Origin: Meghimatium bilineatum
Taxonomy: Eukaryota > Mollusca > Gastropoda > Stylommatophora > Philomycidae
Length of the DNA stretch: 64,000 nt
Reading direction: 5' to 3'
Assembly: GCA_034231615.1 (NCBI GenBank)
Contig: CM067299.1
Span: 11,370,469 to 11,434,468 of the forward strand
In this document: positions 63,701-64,000 of the stretch, piece by piece
How positions within the stretch are numbered: position 1 is the stretch's first letter
Layout of the letters: the number at the start of each line of letters is the position of its first letter
The notes under the pieces: model-generated
Database searches by the model: none
Seen by the model: the letters and a program-made list of their open reading frames with translations, nothing else
Told to the model about the DNA's origin: nothing
Translations under genes and position numbers: made by a program

Positions 63701-63963
63701 TGAAAGGTAAATATGATTTGGAATGGTGGACTATTGGTCGCAGAAAAAGTTAATAATACTACAAGTATTTTCATTCTTACCTTGTTAGTTTATTAATATA
63801 AATTTACTGTTTTCATTCTAATCCCAAATGTTTTATTTATTTATTTGCAGAGAAAATGATAGGGTTTTGGCATGGAGACAAAAATTTAGCCAAAGTCATT
63901 CCCCTTGTTTGAGTGGTGCCACAATGTCTTCCTCTGCATCTTGTAGTCGTGTATCAACTGACG
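17364..63963 (+). CDS. Nicotinic acetylcholine receptor-like subunit, nine exons, incomplete at both ends
   Basis: Cys-loop receptor subunit, predicted to assemble as a pentameric cation channel in the plasma membrane. Exons are 17364-17542, 34735-34844, 38997-39132, 48577-48747, 50199-50396, 53974-54140, 56706-56802, 59535-59632 and 63851-63963; all introns are GT..AG and all phases join, giving about 423 codons without a stop. Seen in order: N-terminal helix and loop D (NVWLQM), loop A (WVPDIVLFN), Cys-loop (C, 13 residues, C), loop B (GSWTFEG), M1 (FYTVNLIIPC), M2 (GEKITLVISVLVSLVVF), M3 and the cytoplasmic-loop start (LPKYLFMERP). The 110-bp second exon matches the conserved 110-bp exon of vertebrate nicotinic genes. 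No vicinal Cys pair is present in loop C, so it is non-alpha type. The signal-peptide exon and M4 are missing from the window. It could alternatively belong to a diverged cephalopod chemosensory branch of the family; a phylogeny is needed to tell. The ligand is unknown. Confidence 0.93.
17543..18743. other. Start of the 17.2-kb receptor intron; nothing recognised
   Basis: Non-coding as far as I can see. One 109-codon frame (17701-18030) has no recognisable domain and ordinary AT-rich composition. Confidence 0.5.
18744..18898 (+). other. Possible orphan exon of unknown family
   Basis: A good acceptor (TCATTGCTTTCAG) precedes an open frame beginning NGPDAQLSTIQTLLIGS and continuing YFAATDPDNFEIDDASRM to VLRVQRKG. 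Composition is less biased than the surroundings. 'DPDNFEID' faintly recalls cadherin repeats, but I cannot assign it. No strong donor is seen (only GGGTTTAT). It cannot belong to the receptor, because flanking receptor exons join directly. Confidence 0.3.
18955..19195 (-). repeat. SINE-like repeat with internal tandem segment
   Basis: Three copies of an AACCACCT(G/A)T(C/T)(G/A)AAGTTACCACTC segment are followed by a block ending in GGGGTATGAACTCGCAACC, which reads as a B-box-like sequence on the minus strand. A similar GTTACCACTTATAGCAAGTA block occurs at 34045-34065. Confidence 0.55.
19985..20112. repeat. Roughly 25-bp minisatellite
   Basis: Six imperfect copies of a unit with GTCGTGGTCGTATTTGGTGG. 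Confidence 0.85.
20140..20250. repeat. GTA trinucleotide repeat
   Basis: Imperfect GTA/GTT repeat; the open frames on both strands are artefacts of it. Confidence 0.93.
20395..20572 (+). pseudogene. LINE 3'-terminal fragment
   Basis: Reads VEGRG, stop, PRRRWTIDIQECMPMSLEEA, VQLARDHSDFRRFIRNTSF and then stop-containing NEYIT. It belongs with the copy at 54968-55375 (shared EEA.QL.RD...RRFIRNT). Confidence 0.8.
20583..20725. repeat. TAG/TAA trinucleotide repeat
   Basis: Imperfect AGT/AAT trinucleotide run immediately after the LINE 3' end, possibly grown from its tail. Confidence 0.9.
20965..21155. repeat. 46-bp minisatellite
   Basis: Four copies of a unit containing AGAACTTTCGTGACTGCAT and TCCTGTGAAATATTATACC. 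Confidence 0.92.
21156..22744. other. No gene seen (intron)
   Basis: A T-rich stretch with TTAG/TTTAG-like drift (21560-21880). A GAAGAAGAAGACGAA run at about 22310 may be a LINE or SINE tail. Confidence 0.45.
22745..23330 (+). pseudogene. Decayed Helitron Rep/helicase protein fragment
   Basis: Three frames together resemble the N-terminal half of Helitron replicases. AQLYVWTVL/LDCTHATDVRQEYAA and a later LAQLYKLMREIEKK occur first, then RRYNEQTSNEVAMVLINEDG, then NILSANMHSMSYSLLFPYGE, which matches the family's 'Y.LLFPYG' block. At least three frameshifts and a stop at 23163 break it. The Rep catalytic His/Tyr motifs and the helicase are absent. No Helitron termini (5'-TC, CTRR-3' hairpin) were identified. 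Confidence 0.72.
23430..23612. repeat. 31-bp minisatellite
   Basis: Six copies of a unit containing GCAGCACTAATCTGCTAGG and TACATGAAGTGG. Confidence 0.93.
23613..24332. other. No gene seen (intron)
   Basis: Nothing recognised between the minisatellite and the foldback element. Confidence 0.45.
24333..25133. mobile_element. Foldback (inverted-repeat) SINE-like insertion with 16-bp target duplication
   Basis: The left arm 24349-24706 is the near-perfect reverse complement of the right arm 24728-25082. A few substitutions and one 4-bp deletion separate them, and a 21-bp loop lies between. A tail (25083-25117) contains the reverse complement of the loop. The whole is flanked by an identical 16-bp duplication TTAGATGTTATACCAA (24333-24348 and 25118-25133). 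A B-box-like GGTTCAATTCCCG near 25059 suggests a tRNA-derived SINE. Long duplication length points to LINE-machinery insertion, not a cut-and-paste transposon. Confidence 0.88.
25255..25905 (+). pseudogene. LINE 3' fragment with an internal 13-bp expansion
   Basis: Pieces read VRNFEYLGSTINTTGNFSTE, EERVPGK(S)S, RRRGRPRPRRTYDISRTLNM and LEKARQMHRTEKL, and it ends near VTT.FCKEQVT. Several frames are needed to follow it. It is related to the 14070-15190 family, but divergent. Confidence 0.8.
25643..25757. repeat. 13-bp minisatellite inside the LINE
   Basis: About eight near-perfect copies of GAGTTCCTGGAAA. The single-copy version (GTACCTGGGAAGAGGAGAAG) exists in the intact family members, so the expansion happened after insertion. 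Confidence 0.93.
26098..27185. repeat. 16/17-bp minisatellite array with higher-order repeat
   Basis: About 65 units alternate between GTATGACGTGATCTCT (16 bp) and GTATGACATCGTTCTCT (17 bp) types. A block of about 263 bp with the marker GACATTGGTGTCTG is present twice (markers at about 26552 and 26815). The long minus-strand open frames (YRERCH, YRDHVIQR repeats) are its translation. Confidence 0.95.
27186..27984. other. No gene seen (intron)
   Basis: A 68-codon plus-strand frame at 27517-27723 has no recognisable domain. Confidence 0.45.
27985..28115. repeat. 15-bp minisatellite
   Basis: About eight imperfect copies of GTGTACATGTGTTGT. Confidence 0.9.
28545..28640. repeat. Roughly 31-bp minisatellite
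   Basis: Three copies containing TTCATATTTAAACCATT and TGAATCTA. Confidence 0.85.
28646..28812. repeat. 21-bp minisatellite
   Basis: Eight nearly perfect copies of ACTATGAATGGTTAAAATGA plus G. Confidence 0.95.
28900..29330 (+). pseudogene. Decayed LINE, GAT-tailed family
   Basis: Reads SETWTTNKQLENGSGTFEM, WRISWKEKKTSNKVITAL, then further stops. The 3' end is LTECTTKTRD, WHL and a GATGATGATGATGA tail. It shares its 3' end with the copies at 9615-10250, 52905-53350 and 61114-61545. Confidence 0.8.
29572..29835 (+). repeat. tRNA-derived SINE
   Basis: An A-box-like GTAGCATAGTTGTTGTCAT and a B box GGTTCGAAATC are spaced as in a tRNA gene. A roughly 190-bp body follows with CTCGGCTGTAATTGAGTACC. 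This is the usual architecture of molluscan SINEs. Confidence 0.72.
30090..30385. repeat. 25-bp minisatellite
   Basis: About 11 copies containing CCATCAACAAACCAATATAT. Confidence 0.93.
30505..31035. repeat. 27-bp minisatellite
   Basis: About 19 copies containing TGTTTTGTTACACCTACTC, in two subtypes (CCAGTTTG in the left half, TATTATG in the right half). The Leu/Cys/Tyr-rich open frames are repeat translations. Confidence 0.94.
31040..32295. other. No gene seen; one 53-bp duplication
   Basis: A segment with AGCGGGAAA(T/C)CCC and ATTTTCCGTAAAAG is repeated twice at 31684-31790. Nothing else recognised. Confidence 0.5.
32300..32590 (+). pseudogene. LINE 3' fragment
   Basis: An open frame with IEYIQKQQVKWYGHITRQ, ENRRPIGHPRKRWIDSVLET and NRMAKDRTLTLPSTPKGT. 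It ends in an AGAAAGAAGAAG/A-rich tail. It is 5'-truncated near 32295. Confidence 0.83.
32815..33320. repeat. 44-bp minisatellite
   Basis: About 11 copies containing ACAATATAAAACCTTGATG and ACTATTTGAACTATAAAT. Confidence 0.95.
33560..34205 (-). repeat. SINE-like copies, reverse orientation
   Basis: Two related segments (about 33560-33660 and 33970-34200) share CCCATATGTAC(T/C)(T/C)CGT and CAACGAAG and an AGTAAC(C/T)CCGTAGCT block. The second ends in a tRNA-like part read on the minus strand. About 300 bp of unassigned DNA lies between them. Confidence 0.55.
34280..34520 (+). repeat. tRNA-derived SINE, plus copy
   Basis: The B box GGGTTCATTCCCC is followed by a body with CAGATCGCAACGGCTCC and GGTACTGGATTAATCCGGTA. 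It ends TGAGATCGCTAACATCTCAC. The same sequence is inverted at 57505-57712. It lies 215 bp upstream of receptor exon B. Confidence 0.82.
34735..34844 (+). CDS. Receptor exon B (110 bp): loop D to loop A
   Basis: The acceptor is TTTTTCCTGACAG and the donor GTAAGT. It enters in phase 0 and leaves in phase 2. The peptide starts YWYDYQLVWEKDDYGG and ends WVPDIVLFN, split inside the next Asn codon. The length of 110 bp equals the conserved vertebrate nicotinic exon. The usual loop-A tyrosine (Tyr93 in Torpedo alpha) is Phe here. Confidence 0.95.
34865..35172. repeat. AAT/AGT trinucleotide repeat
   Basis: Imperfect ATA/AGT repeats begin about 20 bp after the exon B donor. Confidence 0.93.
35190..37080. 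mobile_element. Unclassified repeat with internal inverted segments (possibly Penelope-like)
   Basis: More C-rich than its surroundings. Segment 35386-35458 (GTGCGGGTGGGAGGGAGCCC) is inverted at about 36055-36122. Segment 35460-35547 (AACTTAACAACGAGATACAG) is inverted at 36973-37066. Near 36955, CCTGATGAAGGCTTTATAGT followed by CGAAAC resembles the CTGATGA..GAAA core found in Penelope-like terminal repeats. No RT or GIY-YIG domain was recognised. Confidence 0.5.
37285..37620. repeat. 13-bp minisatellite
   Basis: About 25 copies of AATAGATACAATA/AATAGATGCAATA type. Confidence 0.93.
37625..38575. other. No gene seen (intron)
   Basis: AT-rich, nothing recognised. Confidence 0.45.
38578..38905 (+). 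repeat. SINE-family copy (diverged)
   Basis: GAGTGTTACCGGGGCCAACA, CAAGTCCGAAGAGACGATTA and CTTATCCCATAGAACCAACT align with the block structure at 48858-49105. A second unassigned part follows, up to the AG repeat. Confidence 0.6.
38903..38940. repeat. AG dinucleotide repeat
   Basis: About 18 copies of GA, some 57 bp before receptor exon C. Confidence 0.97.
38997..39132 (+). CDS. Receptor exon C: loop E and first half of the Cys-loop
   Basis: The acceptor is TCTAATTTCCGCAG and the donor GTATGC. It enters in phase 2 and leaves in phase 0. It encodes ADGKFEVSYSPN, then CVVEC, then the YFIPPAIY segment and the first Cys-loop cysteine (SSCSIDVKYFPFDQQ). The two cysteines of CVVEC sit in the loop-E strand and are additional to the Cys-loop. 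An AG dinucleotide run (about 38903-38939) precedes the exon and about 500 bp of AGTT repeat follows it. Confidence 0.95.
39275..39778. repeat. AGTT tetranucleotide array, about 500 bp
   Basis: About 125 copies of TTAG, with ATTT and TTGG variants spaced along it and a repeated TTGGTTGATTGATTGGTT variant block (near 39486 and 39662). It lies in the intron after exon C. Confidence 0.97.
40020..40690 (+). pseudogene. Decayed LINE 3' fragment
   Basis: DNVKYLDIILTADGQCYEIT in one frame continues in another as RCYIWLILLNGCEARNVIKS and QDELEATGMYFL. Several stops follow, then it ends at LGTALD with a TTGATTGATTGA tail. Confidence 0.8.
40691..41455. other. No gene seen (intron)
   Basis: Nothing recognised. 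Confidence 0.45.
41465..41632. repeat. 60-bp tandem repeat
   Basis: About three copies containing TTGGATTGTGCCAGCAGCG and CCTGCTGAAGAGTTATCAT. Confidence 0.9.
41733..42185 (-). pseudogene. Decayed LINE 3' fragment
   Basis: On the minus strand two frames give CEMRCLRKAINVTRRDHRRN, RQQ and TRWVGHAKRMEP-like text, then ARGRPRNIWAETIKETLNRH and NATQMAKDKQTSNSSPHDA. Frameshifts separate the parts. Confidence 0.78.
42465..42615. repeat. Roughly 54-bp tandem repeat
   Basis: Three copies containing TAATTAATGTCAG(C/G)GATGT and CCTGTTGACTATA. Confidence 0.9.
42616..43248. other. No gene seen (intron)
   Basis: Unassigned; a short GT-rich run occurs near 43005. Confidence 0.45.
43250..48232. repeat. 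5-kb satellite of a 14-bp unit
   Basis: About 355 copies of GATTCTTTAGAGTA, with frequent variants GAATA, GTAGG, ACAATA, ATAATA and, in the right third, 13-bp units lacking one base (GATTTTTAGAGTA). Rare variants recur 1218 bp apart (87 units): CTATAGAATA at 44751 and 45969, AGAATCGATT at 45091 and 46309, TTAGTGTAGG at 45481 and 46699. This shows a large internal duplication. It lies wholly in the intron between receptor exons C and D. Confidence 0.98.
48302..48473. repeat. 24-bp minisatellite
   Basis: Seven copies containing GACAATCGACCAAACATAG, ending about 100 bp before receptor exon D. Confidence 0.95.
48577..48747 (+). CDS. Receptor exon D: second Cys-loop cysteine, loop B, start of loop C
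   Basis: The acceptor is CTACCACAACAG and the donor GTACGG; 57 codons, phase 0 at both ends. It begins ECEMKFGSWTFEGKTLSY, supplying the second Cys-loop cysteine exactly 13 residues after the first, and the loop-B Trp. An N-A-T sequon follows. It ends in GAWDIIDGYGRIERLHNS plus four residues, where alpha subunits would approach their Cys-Cys pair. A TA dinucleotide run starts a few bases beyond the donor. Confidence 0.94.
48755..48791. repeat. TA dinucleotide repeat at exon D donor
   Basis: About 17 copies of TA starting within 10 bases of the splice donor. Confidence 0.96.
48858..49110 (+). repeat. SINE-family copy (most complete)
   Basis: GTGTTGCCGGGGCCCGCAAG, ATGCATGTCGTAAGAGACGA, CCCATCCCATATGGGTCGGA and CTCCGGACTACATCCTAC occur in order. 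It ends in a GAAGAAGAAG tail. Related copies are at 8165, 38578, 49990, 55750 and 61864. Confidence 0.78.
49590..49725. repeat. Roughly 23-bp minisatellite
   Basis: Six copies containing TGTCGCTAGACACGCCTTTA. Confidence 0.92.
49838..49918 (-). pseudogene. Very short LINE 3' end
   Basis: The minus strand matches the last roughly 80 bp of the 14070-15190 family (GTTCAGGAAGTTCATTGG, then GAATACGTCACGTGA). It is severely 5'-truncated. Confidence 0.78.
49990..50105 (+). repeat. SINE-family fragment
   Basis: CCATCTGCCATGCATAACGT and AAGAGGCCACTAACTAGG match the central block of the copy at 48858. Confidence 0.6.
50199..50396 (+). CDS. Receptor exon E: end of loop C, M1 and M2
   Basis: The acceptor is CGTTTCTTTTCCAG and the donor GTAAAC; 66 codons, phase 0 at both ends. 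It encodes PKQIIVYVLKLRRKTLFYTV, the M1 proline motif LIIPC, then LPAGGGEKITLVIS and the rest of M2. Glu -1' of the selectivity filter is kept. Position -4' is Gly (usually Asp/Glu), 9' is Val (usually Leu) and 20' is Lys (usually Glu/Gln). No Cys-Cys pair or loop-C aromatic box is present. Confidence 0.95.
50712..50882. repeat. Roughly 25-bp minisatellite
   Basis: Seven copies containing ACAGACGCAACCATTGGTGA. Confidence 0.93.
50883..51410. other. No gene seen (intron)
   Basis: Nothing I can assign with confidence. Confidence 0.4.
51415..51862. repeat. 31/32-bp minisatellite
   Basis: About 14 head-to-tail copies containing GACACAATAACGACCCTGAT and TGCCTAGAGTT/TGCCTCGTGTT variants. Confidence 0.95.
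51863..52900. other. No gene seen (intron)
   Basis: AT-rich; I recognise no element. Confidence 0.45.
52905..53350 (-). pseudogene. LINE 3' fragment, GAT-tailed family (best preserved)
   Basis: The minus strand reads LTYGCESWTINKLESGRLEA, TEMWFYRRMLRIPWTARKTN, RKRQSSFFGHFMRQAGLENI and GTRDRGRQREKILDSLT, then DRELWRAMTAYATRHGT. A GATGATGATGATG tail follows its stop. The frame is open for over 115 codons. Confidence 0.9.
53974..54140 (+). CDS. Receptor exon F: M2-M3 loop and M3
   Basis: The acceptor is TTGTACATTACAG and the donor GTAAGT. It enters in phase 0 and leaves in phase 2. It encodes ILPTSLTIPLIAKYFIFTF, the rest of M3, then HNRIPRMAIMPKWMCWLFLY. The M2-M3 linker (P-T-S..IPLI) and the MPKW motif after M3 match the family closely. 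Confidence 0.95.
54968..55375 (-). pseudogene. LINE 3' fragment
   Basis: The minus strand reads IDAFEMKCYRKVLKVPWAAR, NVQEGWLLNHIKKEVRYFMP, HVMRHDDMERVLLDGAIEGT, RVRGRQKRRWTRN and LRRFIRNTTL, ending near a TACGTTACATGA block. Same family as 20395-20572. Confidence 0.88.
55540..55665. repeat. Roughly 43-bp tandem repeat
   Basis: Three to four degenerate copies containing TATTCATGGAGATTAATGGC. Confidence 0.8.
55750..55985 (+). repeat. SINE-family copy
   Basis: GGGAACAAAGAATAGCAACA, CCATGCATGTCGTAAGAGGC, GTCGGATGTGTCCGGCCGAA and ATTCTCCGGACTACAT occur in the same order as at 48858-49110. Confidence 0.75.
56515..56700. repeat. 32-bp minisatellite abutting the exon G acceptor
   Basis: Five to six copies containing TCAATTGTATTTGTAAAAAT and GTATCGATG. 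The final copy diverges as GTTCAATTGTTCAG, which is the splice acceptor of exon G. Confidence 0.94.
56706..56802 (+). CDS. Receptor exon G: start of the cytoplasmic loop
   Basis: The acceptor is CAATTGTTCAG and the donor GTGAGT. It enters in phase 2 and leaves in phase 0. It completes the conserved LPKYLFMERP (MX region), then DHDTRWQQK and a Pro-rich tail ending VTPQ. The bases just upstream of the acceptor are the last copy of a 32-bp minisatellite. Confidence 0.9.
57505..57712 (-). repeat. tRNA-derived SINE, minus copy
   Basis: The reverse complement aligns with 34280-34520 throughout: GTGAGATGTTAGTGATCTCA, ATCCGGTACCCATTTGAGG, GAGCCGTTGCGATATGA and the B box in GAATCCAGGACCACTCC. Confidence 0.82.
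57713..58755. other. No gene seen (intron)
   Basis: Short open frames on both strands lack recognisable domains. Confidence 0.45.
58760..59368. repeat. Compound 37/48-bp minisatellite
   Basis: About 14 units with ACAAATCTTCCATTCTGTAA and CCTCACGAACACAAA. Short units alternate with longer ones that carry GCAAATAGGTTA, giving a two-unit higher-order pattern. It ends about 170 bp before exon H. Confidence 0.94.
59535..59632 (+). CDS. Receptor exon H: variable cytoplasmic loop
   Basis: The acceptor is TATGTCTCTTTTAG and the donor AAG|GTATCA; it ends in phase 2. It encodes VPRANIFMRQSAAESKKKKL, then KLGGLAFTSVDS. It is a low-conservation region, supported by open frame, phase continuity and splice sites rather than homology. 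The donor is also the start of a 52-bp tandem repeat. Confidence 0.72.
59631..60060. repeat. 52-bp minisatellite that starts at the exon H donor
   Basis: Eight units containing AAGGTATCAGTTGATGTG and GTAGCCTAAAAATCTAGGC. The first unit's AAGGTATCAG is the real splice donor (GT at 59633). Equivalent GTs lie at 59685, 59737, 59789, 59841, 59893, 59945 and 59997, and the ninth is mutated to GATATC at 60048. Confidence 0.96.
60185..61100. repeat. 28-bp minisatellite
   Basis: About 32 units containing ACTTATAGTTCTAGTATACA and ACATATAA. G/T and A/C variants recur in blocks. Confidence 0.96.
61104..61555 (-). mobile_element. LINE insertion with 10-bp target duplication
   Basis: The decayed body 61114-61545 on the minus strand gives RKRQSTFIVHIMRRRGIENI, EGKRSRGKAREKILDSLTKW and related text, matching the copy at 52905. 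The 3' end has an ATGATGATG tail. CTATAACGAT occurs at 61104-61113 and again at 61546-61555, a target-site duplication. Confidence 0.85.
61682..61860. repeat. Degenerate 28-bp minisatellite, right remnant
   Basis: Units such as ACATATAGTT(C/A)(C/T)A(A/G)TATACAA are related to 60185-61100 but more diverged. They lie on the far side of the LINE insertion. Confidence 0.8.
61864..62036 (+). repeat. SINE-family copy (3' part)
   Basis: AGAAGACGGATGTGTCGGGC, TTCTCTGGACTAAATCCTGG and CAATTGTCCTGCTACAAG, with a GAAGAAGAAGAAGAAG tail; closest to 8165-8410. Confidence 0.78.
62037..62630. other. No gene seen (intron)
   Basis: Nothing recognised apart from TAATATATTAAATATACATT-like short repeats at 62573-62630. 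Confidence 0.45.
62632..62880 (+). pseudogene. LINE 3' fragment
   Basis: Open frame: IGHVLRADTNRIHHQSLELI, GKRARGRPKETLRRTILRES, ALNRQNWRDLISALCANFIA and KRK. It is short, with no lesion, and sits inside a TAATATATTAAATATACATT-type repeat. AATCCTAATATA occurs on both sides and may be the target duplication. Confidence 0.83.
63085..63352. repeat. Roughly 43-bp minisatellite
   Basis: About six copies containing TTCTGTGATGCCAAAATCAC and TGCAAATTTTTCACTCC. Confidence 0.92.
63450..63602. repeat. Roughly 20-bp minisatellite
   Basis: About seven copies containing CATGTCATCTTCTCAACCAA, ending about 250 bp before exon I. Confidence 0.9.
63851..63963 (+). CDS. Receptor exon I: variable cytoplasmic loop, next to the window edge
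   Basis: The acceptor is TTTATTTATTTGCAG. The frame joins exon H in phase 2 and reads RENDRVLAWRQKFSQSH, then a Ser-rich stretch. A plausible donor GTAAAT follows codon GAC plus one base (phase 1). Without splicing the frame would stop about 27 bases later. The amphipathic MA helix and M4 are expected in exons beyond the window. Confidence 0.65.
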
Positions 63964-64000
63964 GTAAATCAGTTTTACATACATAATTTCAATCAAACAA

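Overview
This is animal nuclear DNA: AT-rich, with long introns bounded by GT..AG, and filled with retrotransposon remnants and tandem repeats. The mix of tRNA-derived SINEs, several non-LTR retrotransposon (LINE) families, many 12-60 bp minisatellites and a divergent nicotinic-type receptor suggests a mollusc, most likely a cephalopod. That assignment is inference; nothing here identifies a species.

The only host gene I can support is a plus-strand Cys-loop (pentameric ligand-gated) receptor subunit of the nicotinic acetylcholine receptor family. Nine coding exons run from 17364 to 63963, with every phase and splice site consistent. They cover the mature N-terminus, the ligand-binding domain with an intact 13-residue Cys-loop, M1, M2, M3 and the start of the cytoplasmic loop. 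The signal-peptide exon(s) lie upstream and were not found; the M4 exon lies beyond the right edge. The C-loop lacks the vicinal cysteines, so this is a non-alpha-type subunit. Its M2 is unusual (Val at 9', Lys at 20', Gly at -4', with Glu kept at -1').

Layout: 1-17.3 kb is repeat territory holding an intact piggyBac-type transposase (minus), an intact mariner (plus, with inverted repeats and TA duplication) and several LINE fragments. From 17.5 to 34.7 kb is the first large intron, with a Helitron fragment, a roughly 360-bp-arm foldback element with a 16-bp target duplication, a 1.1-kb 16/17-bp repeat array, LINEs and minisatellites. From 34.7 to 64 kb are the remaining exons. The introns hold a 5-kb 14-bp satellite (43.25-48.23 kb), about 0.5 kb of AGTT repeats, and numerous minisatellites. 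One of these repeats the gene's own 5' splice site.

Most long open frames in the window are translations of tandem repeats or decayed retrotransposons. There is no operon-like organisation. The transposable elements are independent insertions, and the receptor exons are the only pieces that work together.
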